A DNA stretch of 49,094 nucleotides from Lachnospiraceae bacterium (GCA_017536965.1 JAFWCK010000015.1:1-49094), one strand, 5' to 3'. Positions 24,337 through 33,498 are shown, counted from the stretch's first letter. Notes: generated from the letters alone by a model not told the origin. Translations and numbers: made by a program.

Positions 24337-25191
24337 ATGGAAAAAACAGCTCTTCCCCGCACAGGATATGCAATCCTTGAAAAACCGGTAATAAATAATC
24401 CGGGAGATCAAACTGCATTTATCTTTTGGATACGAGGAGAAAGAATTACTTTGAGCTTAGATCCTGAAAAAATTTACCGTCATAATGGGAAAAGGTTTTT
24501 TTCGGACGATGCATATAATAGCCTGTTCAAATATTGGCTGGATGATATGGGACTAATATGTGCAATGAAATTCATACCAGTAGAATATGGACAAATAAAT
24601 GAAATGTCTCGTGACAGACTCATGATAGGGCAACAGGAATATTTTCTTTCTAAAGAATCAGAGATATATGATTTCAAAACTGGAAGGAAGACCGTACCTG
24701 TAATTCATTCATATATTCTGTACAGAGCGGAAAAAGAACAGGGCAAGATGACTATTCCATTTGCCCGAGTATCAAATGAAGAAATACTAATAAAAAACCT
24801 CGGACATAGCAAATGGAAAAAAAGTGATTACAGCATATGTGATGCGTCGATATTCGAAAACCATTTTTATCTGAGAGACATTAAAGATGCTGAGCCGAAT
24901 GATGTTGTGTTGCCGGAAAGATATCGGCAAAGGATGATTATTGATTATTTCGATACGATTCCGTTTGTTTCAGGCTTTTCAGAAATAACGATTGAGCTTA
25001 TTCCGCCTCCGCGGGCAAGTAATATTGTAAAAGCATATTCTGAAGATCAATGCCGGATAGCAGTGACAAAAGCAGTAGAGGGAAAGATAAATCTTATCAT
25101 TTTGTTCGCCAGAGGGTTTGCCGATAACCAGAAGCAGATTTTTATCGAATGGGATAACGAACAGAAAGAAACATTTATTATACATAGCTAA
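24337..25191 (+). CDS. Protein of unknown function, paralogue of the next gene
   Basis: 284 residues, soluble, without signal peptide or membrane segment. It shares a pattern with the next protein: IPFARVSNEEILIKNLGHS here against IPFAMISETPIIIPLKGHS there, and a later ELIPPPR against KILPPPG with a W-D motif near the end. The two are therefore distant paralogues in tandem. ATG 24337 is chosen since AAGGA at 24320-24324 abuts the ATG at 24325. I do not recognise the family. First gene of a LysR-flanked operon with a permease and a lipoprotein. Confidence 0.7.
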   Translation: MEKTALPRTGYAILEKPVINNPGDQTAFIFWIRGERITLSLDPEKIYRHNGKRFFSDDAYNSLFKYWLDDMGLICAMKFIPVEYGQINEMSRDRLMIGQQEYFLSKESEIYDFKTGRKTVPVIHSYILYRAEKEQGKMTIPFARVSNEEILIKNLGHSKWKKSDYSICDASIFENHFYLRDIKDAEPNDVVLPERYRQRMIIDYFDTIPFVSGFSEITIELIPPPRASNIVKAYSEDQCRIAVTKAVEGKINLIILFARGFADNQKQIFIEWDNEQKETFIIHS

Positions 25192-25210
25192 AGGAAAAGG
25201 TGGAAAACGA

Positions 25211-26122
25211 ATGTTTATGACAAATGAACAATTGATAAAAAAACTACATGCGATACAGAGATTTGAAAGAATGGACGAGGGTTCTTATTGTACAAGATAC
25301 GGAATTGTAATTGCTTCTCCAAGCGACCATGAACTGACGGTGTCTGTTGATGGAGAAGAAATTACGTATGAAATCGAGCCTGATCTTGGTAAATTTGTAG
25401 CCTATGGCGGAGCATTTTCTTTTGATATTGATCGAAAAAATACCATTGTGCATGTTACTTTTCAGCGGATACTAACGGGGCAAGTTGATGATGTACAGGG
25501 AGATGATATCACGATTAATGGAACAGACTTTTGTTTAAAAGGCAATGTATCGGTTATCAATTATGAATCCAGAAAAAAAGCACAGATTATGAAAGGCTGT
25601 CATATTGCGTATTGTGTTGAAGGAGATCCACAGTCTCACTTGATTCCCTTTGCAATGATCTCGGAGACTCCGATCATTATTCCTCTAAAAGGACACAGTA
25701 TACAGCAACCGTATTTCAGAGAAGAAGGACCGAAAATAAAGATATCCAGATGTGAAAACTTTTTTATTGTTGAAGATGGAATTACAGTTTCCGGTGAAGA
25801 AAAAATCCTGCCAGACGGAGCAGGAAATGGAAAAGGAATAAGAGTTAAAGACTGGTTTAATCTTCCTGAAGAAGGGAAATGGACAGTGCTAACCCTAAAA
25901 ATACTTCCTCCTCCGGGAAAGAAAAAAGTTTTTGATTTTAAATCGTATGGTGAAAAAGCTGAAACCAAGTATTGTGAATATGAAGAAGAAGCTTATTTTA
26001 TGTCGTTGATCCCCATCGGTACAAAAGAGATTTTGACCACATATGATATTTGGTGGGATGACAAAACCACATACGAAGGAATGGTGGTTGTTTTCGAAAA
26101 TATTAAGGAAAGGTTGGTGTGA
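25211..26122 (+). CDS. Protein of unknown function, second paralogue
   Basis: 303 residues, soluble, Glu/Lys-rich and beta-strand-like (for example DHELTVSVDGEEITYEIEPD). It carries the same IPFAxxS...GHS and PPP elements as the preceding gene. ATG 25211 follows AAGGAAAAGGTGG; ATG 25217 is an alternative. The stop is 3 bp before the permease start, so the genes are cotranscribed. The function is unknown; tandem paralogues next to a permease could form a heteromeric enzyme or binding complex, which is speculation. Confidence 0.72.
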   Translation: MFMTNEQLIKKLHAIQRFERMDEGSYCTRYGIVIASPSDHELTVSVDGEEITYEIEPDLGKFVAYGGAFSFDIDRKNTIVHVTFQRILTGQVDDVQGDDITINGTDFCLKGNVSVINYESRKKAQIMKGCHIAYCVEGDPQSHLIPFAMISETPIIIPLKGHSIQQPYFREEGPKIKISRCENFFIVEDGITVSGEEKILPDGAGNGKGIRVKDWFNLPEEGKWTVLTLKILPPPGKKKVFDFKSYGEKAETKYCEYEEEAYFMSLIPIGTKEILTTYDIWWDDKTTYEGMVVVFENIKERLV

Positions 26123-26125
26123 TAG

Positions 26126-27532
26126 ATGATTATTGGGTCAGTATGGTTTAGCTTGACTACATTATTTATTGTTCTCATATTGATGATTTTTCTTTGTTAC
26201 AAAGGCTGCTCGCCAATTTGGGTATTTATAGGGGCAGCGATTATCTTGGCTTTATGCAATGGTTATCCGGTTTTAAATATATTGCTGGGTAATTTTCTGG
26301 ATGGCGCAGCGGGCTTTTGGAAGAATCTGATGTTCAAAGCGCTGACTGCGTTGATCTTTGCAAGTTTTTTCAGTGCTTCAGGGGCAGCCAAAGCTGTGAG
26401 TGGTTTACTGGAAAAAATAGTAATGTTATTGACAAAGGGAGACAAAACCAGTGCGGTTGCTAAGGGATATGCAATGAGTACTATATCTGTTTTTGCCATG
26501 GTGATGTGTCTTCTGGGGATTGATTCTTCATGTGCTCCGTTTATTTTCATCCCGATTTGTTTTTCACTGTTTAAAAATTTAGATATTCCAAGAAACTATA
26601 TTCCCGGTGTCATTATTGGTGGTGTTGCAATAGCTGCTGTGGCGCCAGGGTCACCTATTTTTGTAAATACTTTATGTTGTATGATTTTTGGAACAAAACC
26701 TTCATCAGCATTAGTACCGGGTATTATCGGTGCAGCAGCAATGCTTTGTTTGACTGTATGGTATCTAATGAGACAGGGAAAGAAGATTACAGAGAAAGGG
26801 CTTCATTACGAAGAACCTGAAAAACGCGGCTCTGGAGGAGGGATGGGCGGCGGATTCTCACTCTTATTCCCTGAACCATATGTGAAACCGGTGAATCCCA
26901 TTCTGGCGTTTATCCCTTTGATCGTACTTTTTGTTGTCTATAATTTCGTGGGACTTGGGCTTGAATTGAGCAATGTAATCGCAATTGCAGTATGCTTTAT
27001 TCTTTTTTGGAAGAACATTTTTACACTTGAAAATAGAAAATTCTCCTTTAAAACAACTGGAAATGCATTGAATACCAGCGTTTCGTCGTGGGCGCCAACA
27101 ATACTCCTGTTTGGTTGTTCAGCAGGCTTGGCAACCGTGGTAAAACTGACGCCAGCATACGATGTTATCGTTCAATTCTTTACAAATATGGCTCAATCTG
27201 TTGGTGGAATATTTTCGGTGGCGATGTGCTCTGTTTTTTCCGGGTTCCTGGTTGGCAATGCAACGCAATCAATGTATTTTACATCAGATATTTTTATGAA
27301 AAACCTCGAAGCATTTAATCTTACCGCACCTATGCTACACAGAATTACAACTTTTGCCTGTGCAATACTAGATACCGCTCCGTTTGCTCCAAGTGTATGT
27401 GTGCAGACCGCATTGGTGGGATTGAAATTAAAAGATACATACAGACACATATTTGTCACTTCGGTGCTTGTCCCTGCAGTGGGGTTAATATTATGCTGTC
27501 TTCTTTGCGGGTTTTTCCCTAGACTTGCGTAG
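26126..27532 (+). CDS. GntP/citrate-type permease (ion transporter superfamily)
   Basis: 468 residues with about 12 hydrophobic segments. The layout is that of the ion transporter superfamily (GntP, CitMHS and related organic-acid permeases): re-entrant-type stretches GIDSSCAPFIFIPICFS (about 130-147) and AVAPGSPIFVN (about 171-182) in the first half and DTAPFAPSVCVQTALVG near the end of the second. The long hydrophilic loop is Gly-rich (RGSGGGMGGGF). It follows the two unknown paralogues by 3 bp. The probable substrate is an organic anion, but none can be named. Confidence 0.78.
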   Translation: MIIGSVWFSLTTLFIVLILMIFLCYKGCSPIWVFIGAAIILALCNGYPVLNILLGNFLDGAAGFWKNLMFKALTALIFASFFSASGAAKAVSGLLEKIVMLLTKGDKTSAVAKGYAMSTISVFAMVMCLLGIDSSCAPFIFIPICFSLFKNLDIPRNYIPGVIIGGVAIAAVAPGSPIFVNTLCCMIFGTKPSSALVPGIIGAAAMLCLTVWYLMRQGKKITEKGLHYEEPEKRGSGGGMGGGFSLLFPEPYVKPVNPILAFIPLIVLFVVYNFVGLGLELSNVIAIAVCFILFWKNIFTLENRKFSFKTTGNALNTSVSSWAPTILLFGCSAGLATVVKLTPAYDVIVQFFTNMAQSVGGIFSVAMCSVFSGFLVGNATQSMYFTSDIFMKNLEAFNLTAPMLHRITTFACAILDTAPFAPSVCVQTALVGLKLKDTYRHIFVTSVLVPAVGLILCCLLCGFFPRLA

Positions 27533-27598
27533 TTGTAGTGTATGAATACAGATTACGATATTTCTTAAAAGAATAGATATTATACTAAGGAGGATATT

Positions 27599-28102
27599 AT
27601 GAAAAAAACAGTATTATTGATCACTACATTGATTATTACTTTTATACTTGCAGCATGTGGTGAAAAAGCAACACCAAAACAGGAGTCAACGACAGCGGCT
27701 AAGACAGAACAATCAGGGCAAGACGCGAATGCAACAACAAATACGGAAACTAGATTTGCGCATTATACGGATGAAGGAAACCCATATGAATACACCAATT
27801 CAGAAGGCATTGTTATTAAATATCCGGTGTCTTATGGAGAAGGCACGGTATGGCAGCTGATTGAAGCTTCTGCTTTCGGCAATAAGTTTTACGTGACCAT
27901 GAGTGCAAATGAAGACAAAACTCAATTCAGGGTTGATTACAGTTTTGCGGGAAAAGGAGACGTATACGGCTTTGGTAAAGGGAAAAATGGAATTTATAAT
28001 ATCACAGATGATCCAAGTGGCTTTGCGTCACAATCGTTCCCGGGATATAGTTCAAATATCACAGATGATTGGAAACCTCTTTCTGAATGGAAAGAGCAGT
28101 AA
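27599..28102 (+). CDS. Putative lipoprotein
   Basis: 167 residues: signal peptide with lipobox LAAC (Cys20), a Thr/Gln/Glu-rich tether to about residue 55, then a small domain (YTNSEGIVIKYPVSYGEGTVWQLIEASAFGNKFYV). AGGAGG precedes ATG 27599. It follows the permease by 66 bp and is followed by a strong hairpin, so it is probably the operon's last gene. No named domain is recognised. Confidence 0.75.
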   Translation: MKKTVLLITTLIITFILAACGEKATPKQESTTAAKTEQSGQDANATTNTETRFAHYTDEGNPYEYTNSEGIVIKYPVSYGEGTVWQLIEASAFGNKFYVTMSANEDKTQFRVDYSFAGKGDVYGFGKGKNGIYNITDDPSGFASQSFPGYSSNITDDWKPLSEWKEQ

Positions 28103-28151
28103 TTATTAGTTATTATCAATCCCCCCTTGGATGTTTTAGCATCACATATAT

Positions 28152-28192
28152 AAAGAGCTGATAGCAGCATATTGTTGTCAGCTCTTTATTAT
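28152..28192 (+). terminator. Terminator after the lipoprotein gene
   Basis: AAAGAGCTGA (28152-28161) pairs with TCAGCTCTTT (28178-28187), then a T/A-rich tract. Confidence 0.8.
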
Positions 28193-28198
28193 ATACAA

Positions 28199-28221
28199 TT
28201 CAAATCCGGTTGTTGCCTCGG
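28199..28221 (+). other. Divergent copy of the tRNA-Cys attachment repeat
   Basis: Matches 21 of 23 bases of the repeat at 19576-19598 and is likewise followed by GAAA...CTTGATT...AAGG and a T-tract, resembling the integrase 3' end next to the tRNA. It probably marks the junction between two tandem insertions. Confidence 0.65.
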
Positions 28222-28286
28222 GAAACCCTTGATTGTTCAAGGGTTTTTCTTTTTTGAAGTTATAGAGTGTCGCAAGGTGTTGTTGT

Positions 28287-29687
28287 CTATTCAGGAAGCC
28301 CAAAAAGTGCGTTATTATTTGGCTCTTCTTTAAAGGCAGACATTTCTTTTTGAATTCGACTAGTTTTCCATTTTCCCGATAATAAAACAATAATCATGAT
28401 TATGACAGGAATTACTGGGGCAATCAGGGCCGCAAGTCCGATTGAATATATACCAAGCGCGGTTGTATTAATCAATATGACCGAAAAAATAACACGGCCG
28501 GCGGCAGCAAGCATAGAAGCAGTCATGGTGATTGGCGTATATCCTGCTCCGGACACAACTCCGGTAGTCGCATAAATAATATTCTCAATGATAAAGCCTA
28601 AGGACAAGAGAGTAAGGTAAAAAGAACCTATAGATACCACATCAGAATTGGATGTAAAAACCCCTAAAACGGTAATTGGAGAGAAAATCGCCAATGCGGA
28701 GAACCCAATAGAAATCATCAGTCCGATAGCTAAAGCGCACAACATACTCTGAAGGATACGTTTGTAATTGTTTTTTGGTAAATTCTGAGCAGTTGTTGTT
28801 AGTACGCCAGTGTTGAGTGCTTGACCAGGAAGCTGCGCAAAAGTTCCTGTTTTATTTGAAGCACCAACTGCTGCAGCTGCGAGCACACCATAAGTGTTGA
28901 CCATTCCGCTAACCAGTAACAAACTGATTTGCGTTGCGGAAAACTGGCAGGCCTGAGGAAGACCAACTTTAACAAGCATTTTTATTATTTGCGGCTGAAT
29001 ATGAAACCGTAAACCTTTTATTTTCAGATAATCAGTTTTTTTAAGAAAATAAAGAACGATCATGATCAGGCTAGCTGCCTGGGAAATAATCGTAGCCAAC
29101 GCGGCTCCTTTTACCCCCATATGCATAGGCCCCATTAATAAATAATCCAGAATAATATTAGAAACCGTTGAAATCACCACGAAAAGCATAGGATAAAAGC
29201 TGTTCCCCATACCTCTCAATATGGCCGCCATGGTATTGTACAAATAGATAAAAATGGTTCCGCAAAGACATATAAGCAGATAATCTTTTGCGTAATCAAA
29301 AGCAGCGGGAGGCATATTTAATAAGCGAAGAAGAGGGCCGCTGAATAGCCCGATCATCAATGAAATAAAAATCGCCAATAATCCAAAAACGGGAACAGTT
29401 GTCTGAAAAATATCTTTGATTCCCTTCTCTTTTCCGGCGCCGACAAACTGTCCAGTGATAATATTGATTCCGTTGGAAAACCCGATGATCAGGACCAAAA
29501 TGATATTCGTAATCTGACCACTGGTCGTAATGGCTGTCATTCCTTCCGGATTAGTTAAATGTCCGGCAATAGCCATGTCTGCAATATTGTATATTGCCTG
29601 TAATAGATTCATCGTTATAAGAGGAAGAGAAAAGCGCAGAAGATTAGCAAATACAGGCCCTTCCGTCAAATCCAACTTTTTGTTCAT
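28287..29687 (-). CDS. MATE-family multidrug/metabolite efflux transporter
   Basis: 466 residues with about 12 hydrophobic segments in two homologous halves. The N-terminal LTEGPVFANLLRFSLPLITMNLLQAIYNIADMAIAG and the paired segment in the second half are characteristic of the MATE (NorM/DinF-like) family, which exports cationic drugs or metabolites by Na+ or H+ antiport. AGGAG precedes ATG 29687. A partial copy of the locus B operator motif (TATTCCATAGAG, 29797-29808) lies upstream, so it may be part of the same regulon. Confidence 0.92.
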   Translation of the reverse strand: MNKKLDLTEGPVFANLLRFSLPLITMNLLQAIYNIADMAIAGHLTNPEGMTAITTSGQITNIILVLIIGFSNGINIITGQFVGAGKEKGIKDIFQTTVPVFGLLAIFISLMIGLFSGPLLRLLNMPPAAFDYAKDYLLICLCGTIFIYLYNTMAAILRGMGNSFYPMLFVVISTVSNIILDYLLMGPMHMGVKGAALATIISQAASLIMIVLYFLKKTDYLKIKGLRFHIQPQIIKMLVKVGLPQACQFSATQISLLLVSGMVNTYGVLAAAAVGASNKTGTFAQLPGQALNTGVLTTTAQNLPKNNYKRILQSMLCALAIGLMISIGFSALAIFSPITVLGVFTSNSDVVSIGSFYLTLLSLGFIIENIIYATTGVVSGAGYTPITMTASMLAAAGRVIFSVILINTTALGIYSIGLAALIAPVIPVIIMIIVLLSGKWKTSRIQKEMSAFKEEPNNNALFGLPE

Positions 29688-29814
29688 ATTTGTTTTCTCC
29701 TAGTTATTTCTTTAGATTTAGCGAGGATAATTGTTTTTTATACCCTTACTTTAATAAGTATGGACGGAAGGGTAAAATGACCGGTTCTCATGTTGGTATT
29801 CCATAGAGTTATAT

Positions 29815-29867
29815 AAAAAATCCTTGCATGGATTTGTTATTAATGAAATCATAGCAAGGATTTTTTT
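29815..29867 (-). terminator. Terminator of the locus B LysR gene
   Basis: A 13-bp stem AAAAAATCCTTGC / GCAAGGATTTTTT with an inner ATGGATTT/AAATCAT extension. It lies immediately downstream of the minus-strand LysR gene; A and T tracts on both sides make it bidirectional. Confidence 0.85.
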
Positions 29868-29896
29868 GATTTATAATTGGAATGATGTAAGGATTC

Positions 29897-30871
29897 TTAG
29901 TGTTTTAAATCTTGAATGAGAGGTTTTCTCAGCTTTGTCTTTTCCGACAAATCAGGAAAATATTCCAGGAATTGCTTTATATACTTATTTTTATGTACGT
30001 TTTTTCTCCAGACACACAATATGCCATTATAGTAACCTTCCAAAGGGATCCTTTTCACATTATCGGTTTTTTCCAGAAGAAAATAACTATCAATAAGCGC
30101 CAGACCACTTTCAGAACGAAAGGTATTGGCAATATTAAAACTGTCTTTTTGCAGGCGTGTTGTCGGAGAATCCATATCAACGGATTTAAAGAATCTCTGA
30201 AATGCCAGTCTTGGTGATTCCGATCTTCCATCGTCAAAAATCAGAAAGTGCTCATTTTTAATATCCTCAATGCGAAGGATTCTCTTTTTGAAAAGAGGAC
30301 TATCTTTCGGCACCATGACCTGTACGTTATCTATGGCGACATATCGATAATTCATTGTTGTGTGGTTAATGGAATAGTATTCGATGTCCGGGACAAAAAT
30401 AATATCATATGCTTCACTCAAAAGACCTCGGACCAGATCTGACCGATAGGCACCTTCCACATTAAACTGGAAACCGATTTTAGCATCCTGAATGTTATCC
30501 AATAATGGCCAGAGATACAAATCGGGATTCGATGTGGCAGTATAACCCACATTCACGATCCGGTCTGCATTTTCAGATTCCATGATAATATGCTGGTATG
30601 CGTTTTCGATTTCGCTCAGAGCAGGAGCCCAGTATTTGTATAAATATTCTCCCTGTTCTGTCAGAACGGCATCTCTAAAAACACGGCTTCCTTTATTCTC
30701 TTTAACAAACAAAGGAAAACCGAGGGTTTCCTCAAGGCGGCCGATACTTTTGCTGACGGCCGATTGGGTCATGTGTAAGTGATCACTGGCTGCCTGAAAC
30801 CCATGTAACTCGACAATGGTAACAAAATTAATGAGTTGTTGAATATTAATATCCAGCAATATTGAAAGCAT
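29897..30871 (-). CDS. LysR-family transcriptional regulator of locus B
   Basis: 324 residues. The N-terminal helix-turn-helix is INFVTIVELHGFQAASDHLHMTQSAVSKSIGRLEETLG, followed by the effector-binding domain. ATG 30871 is the start because AGGAGG sits 5 nt upstream; the frame's ATG at 30886 overlaps that site. It is divergent from the isochorismatase-TRAP operon. A motif with T-N11-A symmetry in the divergent region recurs ahead of the thiolase gene, so this protein probably controls the whole of locus B. Confidence 0.92.
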   Translation of the reverse strand: MLSILLDINIQQLINFVTIVELHGFQAASDHLHMTQSAVSKSIGRLEETLGFPLFVKENKGSRVFRDAVLTEQGEYLYKYWAPALSEIENAYQHIIMESENADRIVNVGYTATSNPDLYLWPLLDNIQDAKIGFQFNVEGAYRSDLVRGLLSEAYDIIFVPDIEYYSINHTTMNYRYVAIDNVQVMVPKDSPLFKKRILRIEDIKNEHFLIFDDGRSESPRLAFQRFFKSVDMDSPTTRLQKDSFNIANTFRSESGLALIDSYFLLEKTDNVKRIPLEGYYNGILCVWRKNVHKNKYIKQFLEYFPDLSEKTKLRKPLIQDLKH

Positions 30872-30947
30872 AGCGACCTCCTGCATACATGCTATCCGAG
30901 TACCTCAATTCCATATTAAAAGAGGCTGGAAAGGATTGTCAAGTTTT

Positions 30948-30967
30948 GGATATGCCTTTATGGAATA
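30948..30967 (-). promoter_or_regulatory. Candidate LysR-type operator 1
   Basis: On the minus strand, TATTCCATAAAGGCATATC matches TATTCCATGTAGGCATACC at 34912-34930 in 16 of 19 positions. Inside both is an imperfect dyad ATTCC-N5-GGCAT with T-N11-A spacing, the LysR-type box. An 8-bp inverted pair ATTCCATA (30908-30915) / TATGGAAT (30959-30966) is also present. Confidence 0.5.
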
Positions 30968-30987
30968 CCCATCGGATGTATGTTCAT

Positions 30988-31016
30988 TTTACGCAAAAAA
31001 AACCGGTGGATATAAT
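30988..31016 (+). promoter_or_regulatory. Promoter of the isochorismatase-TRAP operon
   Basis: TTTACG (30988-30993), 17 bp, TATAAT (31011-31016). The candidate operator lies just upstream of the -35, the usual activator position. Confidence 0.6.
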
Positions 31017-31068
31017 CGCGGTGTAATCAAAAACAAAAACAAAAAACAACAAATAGGAGGAATTAACT

Positions 31069-31827
31069 ATGGAACATCCATCACTCAAGTATTTACGTAA
31101 GGAACATGCAAATTTTGAAATCGTTGGCAGACCGGCACTCTTATTGAACCATATGCAGAAGGGCCTTGCTGGTGGCGGCACATTCATCCCGAATTGGGGT
31201 CCTCACGCAGCAGAAGGAATTAAAGCCTGCGGCATGGTAGACAATTGCAAAAAACTGGTAGACGCTTTCCACGAGGCAGATCTTCCGGTCATTTTCTGTA
31301 ATGCCATTCCGAAGCCATTGCCGTATATGCCTGCATATGGAGATCTTCCAAAGGAGCAGAACGCAGCATTCCCGCCAGCAGCACAGCACGATCCTATCAA
31401 ATCTGAATTCGTAAGAAAAGGTTGTGAAGTCATGGACGGCGTTGGATTTGATCCGGAAAGAGACTATGTCATTTACAACTGGCACGTACATCCATTCACC
31501 TGTTCTGGTTTGGATCAGCTTTGCCGCATCCTTGGAATCAACACACTTATTATTTGTGGTTTTGCACAGAACTCTGTCTGCTATTCCACATGTGTTGTAG
31601 CACAGGATTACTGGATTAATCCAATCATGGCAGTTGACGCTTCTTACATCTGTGTACAGCTTCAGAAAGAAGGCTACTATGAGGGAATCGATGAAGTGGT
31701 AACCGAGGCAGTGATCCGCGTTATGATCAATGACCTGGCTCGAGCTACTTCCACCGACGCAATCGTCGATAAGATCAAAAATGGCACTTTCCCTGGTGAG
31801 CCTGATCATAGCACTTACTATATGTAA
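31069..31827 (+). CDS. Isochorismatase-fold cysteine hydrolase family protein, altered active site
   Basis: 252 residues with the isochorismatase-like alpha/beta fold. GRPALLLNHMQKGL is the first strand, and LGINTLIICGFAQNSVCYSTCVVAQDYW contains the nucleophile position Cys171. The family's catalytic Asp (in the usual DMQ) is His28 here, and the usual Lys is Asn137 in VIYNWHVHPF, so two of the three catalytic residues differ. It may have shifted activity or bind rather than hydrolyse. A TAGGAGG site precedes ATG 31069. First gene of locus B, 43 bp before the TRAP binding protein. Confidence 0.85.
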   Translation: MEHPSLKYLRKEHANFEIVGRPALLLNHMQKGLAGGGTFIPNWGPHAAEGIKACGMVDNCKKLVDAFHEADLPVIFCNAIPKPLPYMPAYGDLPKEQNAAFPPAAQHDPIKSEFVRKGCEVMDGVGFDPERDYVIYNWHVHPFTCSGLDQLCRILGINTLIICGFAQNSVCYSTCVVAQDYWINPIMAVDASYICVQLQKEGYYEGIDEVVTEAVIRVMINDLARATSTDAIVDKIKNGTFPGEPDHSTYYM

Positions 31828-31870
31828 GAACTGTTTTCCATAACGTTCCAGATAAACAGGAGGATAAAAA

Positions 31871-32959
31871 ATGAAAAAAATAACAAAGATAATGACCCTG
31901 ATCGCGGCAATGCTTCTTATAGTAAGTGCACTTGCAGCCTGTGGAGGGAATTCTAATGAAGGAGATACGCCAGAGTCAAAAGCAAACAAAGACGATGGAA
32001 AGGTATATGAAATTACCGTTAATATGACCCAGGCTCCTATGGCAACAACTTCGGTAGCGCTGCAGGAAGCATGTGACGCAATTGAAGAAGCCTCTGGCGG
32101 AAGACTTAAATTTCAGGTTGAATTTGGCGGAAACATTCTTGGTATCATGGAAACATGGACAGGTGTAGCGGACGGAAGAGCAGATATTTCTTTTTGCCCG
32201 TCAAATGTCGCAAGTGATTACCTTTCTCTGACATCAAACCTGTTCTGCTTACCGTTTATCGGGTTTGATAATGCCCAGCAGGCCTATGATGTTTACAATC
32301 AGCTGAGAGAAGAGTATCCGGAAATTGATGAAGAGTTTGAAGCATATGGAGTGAAAAACCTCGGCGCGTTCTTTAATGGACCGGATCAGATTTTCCTGAA
32401 TCATGCCCCGGGTAAATTCGAAGGTATGGAAAGTATCAAGGGAATGAAACTTGGAACCAGCGAAGCGTTTCTTGTTCAGTTTATTAACAAAAACGGTGGA
32501 GCAGCCGTGTTTACCTCCAGTGCAGACCTTTACACGAATCTCGATAGCGGAGTAATCGAAGGGATGAGCACACACGCACTTCTTATGCAGGTTACAAAGA
32601 GTGATGAACTTGTAAAAGGCATTATTGAGTTTGGCGATGAAGGCATGATGAGAGGCTGTTCTCTGATGATCATGAACCTGGATACATTCAATAGTCTTCC
32701 GGAAGATTTACAGCAGCTGATCGTTGATGGTTTTGCAGACTATTGTGCAAAAGGTCAGGAAATCCAGAATAATGACGTCGCTTCTGAAATGCAGAAGATG
32801 AAAGATAACGGCGCAGAGGTGCTGACTCTTACGGCAGACCAGTATGAACCATTAAGGGAACTGGCAAAAGCCATGGTAGATCCGGTTATTCAGACCGCAA
32901 ACGATAAAGGCTACAGAGGACAGGAGATCTACGACCGGATTCAGGAACTGTCAAAATAG
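31871..32959 (+). CDS. TRAP transporter solute-binding protein (DctP family)
   Basis: 362 residues; lipoprotein signal with lipobox LAAC (Cys24), then the DctP fold (VALQEACDAIEEASGGRLKFQVEFGGNI...ADGRADISFCPS). In family members a conserved Arg, in the segment usually read KxR, holds the ligand carboxylate. Here the segment is SIKGMKLGTSEAF and Gly195 replaces the Arg. This suggests a ligand without the standard carboxylate contact, or a compensating residue elsewhere. First gene of the dctPQM set. Confidence 0.93.
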   Translation: MKKITKIMTLIAAMLLIVSALAACGGNSNEGDTPESKANKDDGKVYEITVNMTQAPMATTSVALQEACDAIEEASGGRLKFQVEFGGNILGIMETWTGVADGRADISFCPSNVASDYLSLTSNLFCLPFIGFDNAQQAYDVYNQLREEYPEIDEEFEAYGVKNLGAFFNGPDQIFLNHAPGKFEGMESIKGMKLGTSEAFLVQFINKNGGAAVFTSSADLYTNLDSGVIEGMSTHALLMQVTKSDELVKGIIEFGDEGMMRGCSLMIMNLDTFNSLPEDLQQLIVDGFADYCAKGQEIQNNDVASEMQKMKDNGAEVLTLTADQYEPLRELAKAMVDPVIQTANDKGYRGQEIYDRIQELSK

Positions 32960-32985
32960 TATTCGTAATTATCAGGAGAAATATC

Positions 32986-33498
32986 ATGAGGGTATATATT
33001 AAAATCGCAAAAGTGCTTTCAGACATATGCAGATATATCGTTGAAGTGGCAATCGTTGTGATTATGCTTCTAACGGTGGCAGATGTACTTCTGAGGCTGA
33101 TTATCAAGCATCCGATCATGGGGGTATCAGAGTATTCACAGATGCTCATGGCAATTATTCTGTTGGCTGCTGGTTACACAGCAATCAATGATGATCATAT
33201 CAAGGTTGATATCGTCATGAACAAGCTTTCGGAGAAGACGCAATGGATCTTTACCATTATAGCTTCTTTCCTGGAGGCAGCAATCGGAGCATTGATCGCA
33301 TCCAGAACCTTTGTAGAAACCGCCAGAGCAATTAGAGAGCATCAAACATATGCGTCGCTTGGAATAGTAAAATGGCCATTCTACTTGATGTTTGGCATTG
33401 CAATGTCTGTTATGACCATAGCAGCAGTAGCAGTTATATTTGAAAGAATCATAGCATTAAGAGATGAAAAAAAGGAGGTGACAGAGGCTCATGAGTAA
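32986..33498 (+). CDS. TRAP transporter small membrane subunit (DctQ family)
   Basis: 170 residues with four hydrophobic segments (about 17-37, 48-66, 85-105, 127-152). The pattern VVIMLLTVADVLLRLI...GVSEYSQMLMAIILLAAGYTA...DHIKVDIV is typical of DctQ. It overlaps the dctM start by 8 bp, with a GGAGG site inside its 3' end. Confidence 0.92.
   Translation: MRVYIKIAKVLSDICRYIVEVAIVVIMLLTVADVLLRLIIKHPIMGVSEYSQMLMAIILLAAGYTAINDDHIKVDIVMNKLSEKTQWIFTIIASFLEAAIGALIASRTFVETARAIREHQTYASLGIVKWPFYLMFGIAMSVMTIAAVAVIFERIIALRDEKKEVTEAHE

Noticed and set aside
28178..28390. Small minus-strand frame over the 28.2-kb attachment repeat
   Set aside because: Formed by the repeat, the terminator and the 3' end of the MATE gene; no start signal.
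31141..31989. Minus-strand frame of 282 codons opposite the isochorismatase-fold gene
   Set aside because: Cysteine-rich, without a ribosome site and entirely opposite a well-supported gene.
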